Both the position numbers and the translations under genes were made by a program. From contig DDBM01000129.1 of assembly GCA_002333125.1 (NCBI GenBank), positions 1-9,936 of the forward strand: a stretch of 9,936 nucleotides of DNA, read 5' to 3'. Position 1 is the stretch's first letter, and every line of letters starts with the position of its first letter. The notes under the pieces were generated by a model. That model was not told the DNA's origin, did not search any database, and worked only from the letters and a program-made list of their open reading frames with translations. This DNA comes from Moraxellaceae bacterium UBA2032. GTDB lineage: Bacteria; Pseudomonadota; Gammaproteobacteria; Pseudomonadales; Moraxellaceae. Below, piece by piece: positions 8,175-9,936 of this stretch.

Positions 8175-9014
8175 ATGAGTGTGACGGTTGCTGCTATTCA
8201 AATGAATAGCTTAGATAATTTACAAGATAATTTACAACAGGCCGAAGCGTTGTTAATACAGGCTGCAAATTCGGGTGCAAAACTGGCGGTACTGCCCGAA
8301 AACTTTGCCGTTTTTGCAGCAGGAAGGCAAAATAGCACCGCACAGCAAATGCCCCTCATTCAAGCATGGTTAGCACAGCAGTCGATAAAAAATAAATTAT
8401 GGCTAGTGGCGGGTAGTATTCCCTGTTTATATCGTCCTGATGGTCAAAGTGTGCTACAAGATAAAGTACGCGCCTGTTGTTTGGTTTATAATCCTCAAGG
8501 TGAGTTAGCGGGGCGTTATGATAAAATTCACCTCTTTGATGCCTTGTTAGCCGACCAACAAGCCCAATATCAAGAGTCTGCCACGTTTGAGGCAGGCGAC
8601 GAAATAGTGGTAATTAATACCCCATTTGCTAATATAGGTTTAAGCATTTGTTACGATATTCGCTTTCCTGCTTTGTATCAGGCATTGCGAGACAAAGGGG
8701 CAGATATTATCGTTGTGCCTGCGGCATTTACTGCATTAACAGGTGCAGCGCATTGGCAAGTGTTATTACGCGCGCGCGCTATCGAAAATCAATGTATGAT
8801 GATTGGTGCAGGTCAGAGTGGTTGGCATAGTGCAAGTCGTCAAACATGGGGACACAGCCAAATCATTGATGCGTGGGGCAAGGTACTTGCCGAGCAAGAA
8901 CAAGGTGTTGGTGTTGTTTTAGCGCAATATGTAAAGGCAGAATTGCAGCAAGTTCGTCAACAAATGCCTGTTTTGAGACATAGACGACTATGCGTAACGC
9001 AAGGACTGTCGTAA
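8175..9014 (+). CDS. Carbon-nitrogen hydrolase (nitrilase superfamily), probable deaminated glutathione amidase
   Basis: Cytoplasmic amidase of the nitrilase superfamily, 279 residues, a normal single-domain length. The Glu-Lys-Cys triad is complete: E42 in LPENF, K117 in YDKIHLFD and C159 in SICYDIRFP. The family hydrolyses amides or nitriles through a cysteine thioester. The closest recognisable group is Nit1/Nit2-like (KIHLFD, CYDIRFPxLY, RARAIENQ), whose characterised members include deaminated glutathione amidase, a repair enzyme for a transaminase side product, and omega-amidase; which substrate applies here is inference. The ATG start gives the expected first strand (VTVAAIQMNS). It lies 12 bases after the yhdP stop with only a weak ribosome-binding site (AGAG), so it is probably co-transcribed with rng and yhdP. 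A nitrilase-family gene after yhdP and before tldD is familiar in pseudomonads; here tldD does not follow. Confidence 0.93.
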   Translation: MSVTVAAIQMNSLDNLQDNLQQAEALLIQAANSGAKLAVLPENFAVFAAGRQNSTAQQMPLIQAWLAQQSIKNKLWLVAGSIPCLYRPDGQSVLQDKVRACCLVYNPQGELAGRYDKIHLFDALLADQQAQYQESATFEAGDEIVVINTPFANIGLSICYDIRFPALYQALRDKGADIIVVPAAFTALTGAAHWQVLLRARAIENQCMMIGAGQSGWHSASRQTWGHSQIIDAWGKVLAEQEQGVGVVLAQYVKAELQQVRQQMPVLRHRRLCVTQGLS

Positions 9015-9177
9015 GATGTTGCTCTAGGCTAAAATTATCAAATTAAGTGTCGCTAGCAAAGCGGTAAATCATAAGTTTAGGTTAATTTAAAAATTGATAG
9101 GGCTGGCCGTTAATAATCACTGTGTCAGTTTGAGTAAAAAGTTTTTGTGATAAGACCCAAAAAATGGAGAGTAACAA
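9015..9177 (+). other. 163-base intergenic region before the cNMP-binding gene
   Basis: AT-rich and non-coding. I see no tRNA, no strong terminator for the preceding operon and no well-spaced -35/-10 pair. Isolated promoter-like pieces occur (TTGATA at 9094-9099, TAATAA at 9111-9116) but their 11-base spacing is wrong. Length and the strong ribosome-binding site at its end suggest that a promoter for the downstream gene lies here, but I cannot place it. Confidence 0.4.
9166..9169 (+). promoter_or_regulatory. Ribosome-binding site of the cNMP-binding gene
   Basis: GGAG, 8 bases before ATG at 9178, fixes the start of the small gene. It is one of the better Shine-Dalgarno matches in the window; rng has none that is clear. 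Confidence 0.75.
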
Positions 9178-9642
9178 ATGAGTGAGAGCTTAGCTGATTA
9201 TTTGGGACAAGTACCAATTTTTTCTAATCTCACCTTGCCAGAATTACAAACTATTGAAAAATATATGTTTTTTAATAAGGTCGAAATTGGTGAGTTCGTC
9301 TTCAAAGAAGGTGAAAAGGGTGATTACGTGTGTTTTGTGATGCACGGTGCCTTAGATGTGATTAAACTAAATCAACATGCCAAACCTGTTGTTATTACGA
9401 CCTTAGCCAAAGGTAGTTCTATTGGTGAGATGGCTTTGATTGATAAATTAACGCGTTCTGCTTCGGTGCGTGCTTGTACCACCTCTGGACTGATTGTGTT
9501 AACACGCAAAGGTTTTGAAATGATTTTAAAATTACATCCAGACATTGGAATTAAAATTCTTAAAGGCATTTCTTCTTTGTTGAGTATTAATTTAAGAAAA
9601 ACATCCGATAAACTTGCCGAATTTATGCCACCTTTAGCGTAA
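9178..9642 (+). CDS. Stand-alone cyclic nucleotide-binding domain protein
   Basis: A 154-residue protein made almost wholly of one CRP/PKA-type cyclic-nucleotide-binding domain (about 14-115), with a short helical C-terminal tail. The fold's signatures are visible: PIFSNLTLPELQ at the N-terminus, GEFVFKEGEKGD (38-49), and a complete phosphate-binding cassette GEMALIDKLTRSASVRA (83-99), with E84 and R93 in the positions that contact the ribose and phosphate in CRP. The intact cassette suggests that it can bind cAMP, cGMP or a related nucleotide. There is no helix-turn-helix, kinase or channel domain, so it is not a CRP/FNR transcription factor; it probably signals through a partner that is not identifiable here. 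It has its own ribosome-binding site, 163 bases of upstream spacer and a terminator, so it appears to be a one-gene unit. The ligand and target are unknown. Confidence 0.9.
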   Translation: MSESLADYLGQVPIFSNLTLPELQTIEKYMFFNKVEIGEFVFKEGEKGDYVCFVMHGALDVIKLNQHAKPVVITTLAKGSSIGEMALIDKLTRSASVRACTTSGLIVLTRKGFEMILKLHPDIGIKILKGISSLLSINLRKTSDKLAEFMPPLA

Positions 9643-9660
9643 TATTGTTTTTTATATGTT

Positions 9661-9691
9661 AAGGGCGATATTTATCGCCCTTTTGTTTTTT
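9661..9691 (+). terminator. Intrinsic terminator after the cNMP-binding gene
   Basis: AAGGGCGA at 9661-9668 pairs perfectly with TCGCCCTT at 9675-9682 (the pairing can extend by TA/TA), followed by a T-rich tail TTGTTTTTT. It lies 18 bases after the TAA stop and ends about 12 bases before the next gene's GTG start, whose ribosome-binding site adjoins the T tract. Confidence 0.9.
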
Positions 9692-9703
9692 GAGAGCTTA
9701 TCT

Positions 9704-9936
9704 GTGTCAACTACTGCTTCCCAACAATTTTTTCAAACCCTCCAGCAAAGCATTCAACAAAATACCTTACTCAAATTAATATTAAGTAAATATCAAGGCC
9801 AAGAAATAGACCTGCAAAAAGTGGCGATACGGCCAATTATTTTGCGTGATGAAGCCTTTTTATCATTTGTCTATACCTATAAAACCAAAGACATTACCAA
9901 AAATTTTAATCTACTTGAAAGTATCACTGTCATTGA
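9704..9936 (+). CDS. N-terminal fragment of a probable SAM-dependent methyltransferase, cut by the window end
   Basis: An open frame of 77 full codons begins at GTG 9704 and runs off the window. GAGAG at 9692-9696, seven bases upstream, supports this start. The visible protein starts STTASQQFF, is Gln-rich and helical for about 20 residues, then shows LLKLILSKYQGQEIDLQKV, VAIRPIILRDE, and LSFVYTYKTKDITKN. The pattern 'K-L-x-L-x-K-Y, then xxRPI-L, then LSFVYxYxTxDxTKN' resembles from memory the N-terminal region of a class I SAM-dependent methyltransferase family common in proteobacteria. The SAM-binding Rossmann motifs would lie beyond the window, so the catalytic assignment is unproven. The coding signal (uninterrupted frame, codon use like the neighbours, ribosome-binding site) is better supported than the function. 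Confidence 0.6.
   Translation, partial: MSTTASQQFFQTLQQSIQQNTLLKLILSKYQGQEIDLQKVAIRPIILRDEAFLSFVYTYKTKDITKNFNLLESITVI

Noticed and set aside
8648..8830. Out-of-frame open frame inside the nitrilase gene
   Set aside because: Overlaps the catalytic region of the nitrilase in another frame; composition and sequence are those of a shadow frame.
9094..9158. CRP- or FNR-type operator (TTGAT, TGTGA and TCAC fragments)
   Set aside because: Half-site-like pieces occur, but none is paired at the proper spacing to form a palindrome.
9015..9177. tRNA or small RNA gene in the intergenic region
   Set aside because: No cloverleaf, no TTCGA-type T-loop and no terminator that would end a small RNA could be found by eye.
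9178..9642. CRP/FNR family transcription regulator
   Set aside because: The protein stops after the cNMP domain and a short tail; there is no DNA-binding helix-turn-helix, and no new frame encodes one before the terminator at 9661.

Overview
The window reads as chromosome from a low-GC gammaproteobacterium. The evidence is the conserved block rng - yhdP - nitrilase-family hydrolase (E. coli has rng-yhdP-tldD; pseudomonads and relatives have a nitrilase gene after yhdP), AT-rich codon use with many TTA leucines, and an outer-membrane autotransporter, which implies a Gram-negative envelope. The genus cannot be named from the sequence alone. All genes are on the + strand and there is no sign of phage, transposon, CRISPR or RNA genes.

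Layout. Bases 1-2708 are the 3' part of an autotransporter gene: four beta-strand passenger repeats, a helical linker and a C-terminal beta-barrel; its start lies before the window. A strong intrinsic terminator (2757-2790) follows, only 12 bases before rng (2803-4269, ribonuclease G). The rng stop codon overlaps the ribosome-binding site of yhdP (4278-8162, AsmA-like envelope protein, TTG start), and a carbon-nitrogen hydrolase (8175-9014) follows 12 bases later, so these three look like one operon. After a 163-base gap with no recognised feature comes a small single-domain cyclic-nucleotide-binding protein (9178-9642) with its own good ribosome-binding site and a terminator (9661-9691). A last gene starts at GTG 9704 and runs off the window; its N-terminus resembles a family of class I SAM-dependent methyltransferases.

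How the genes relate. The rng-yhdP-nit block is housekeeping: RNA processing, phospholipid supply to the outer membrane and probable repair of a glutathione side product. Their grouping is conserved by synteny rather than by one pathway. The autotransporter and the cyclic-nucleotide-binding protein look like separate transcription units beside this block. I did not find a clearly novel multi-gene system. The points most worth a second look are the autotransporter, the two terminators pressed against the next start codon, the orphan cNMP-binding protein in the place where tldD might be expected, and the unfinished last gene.
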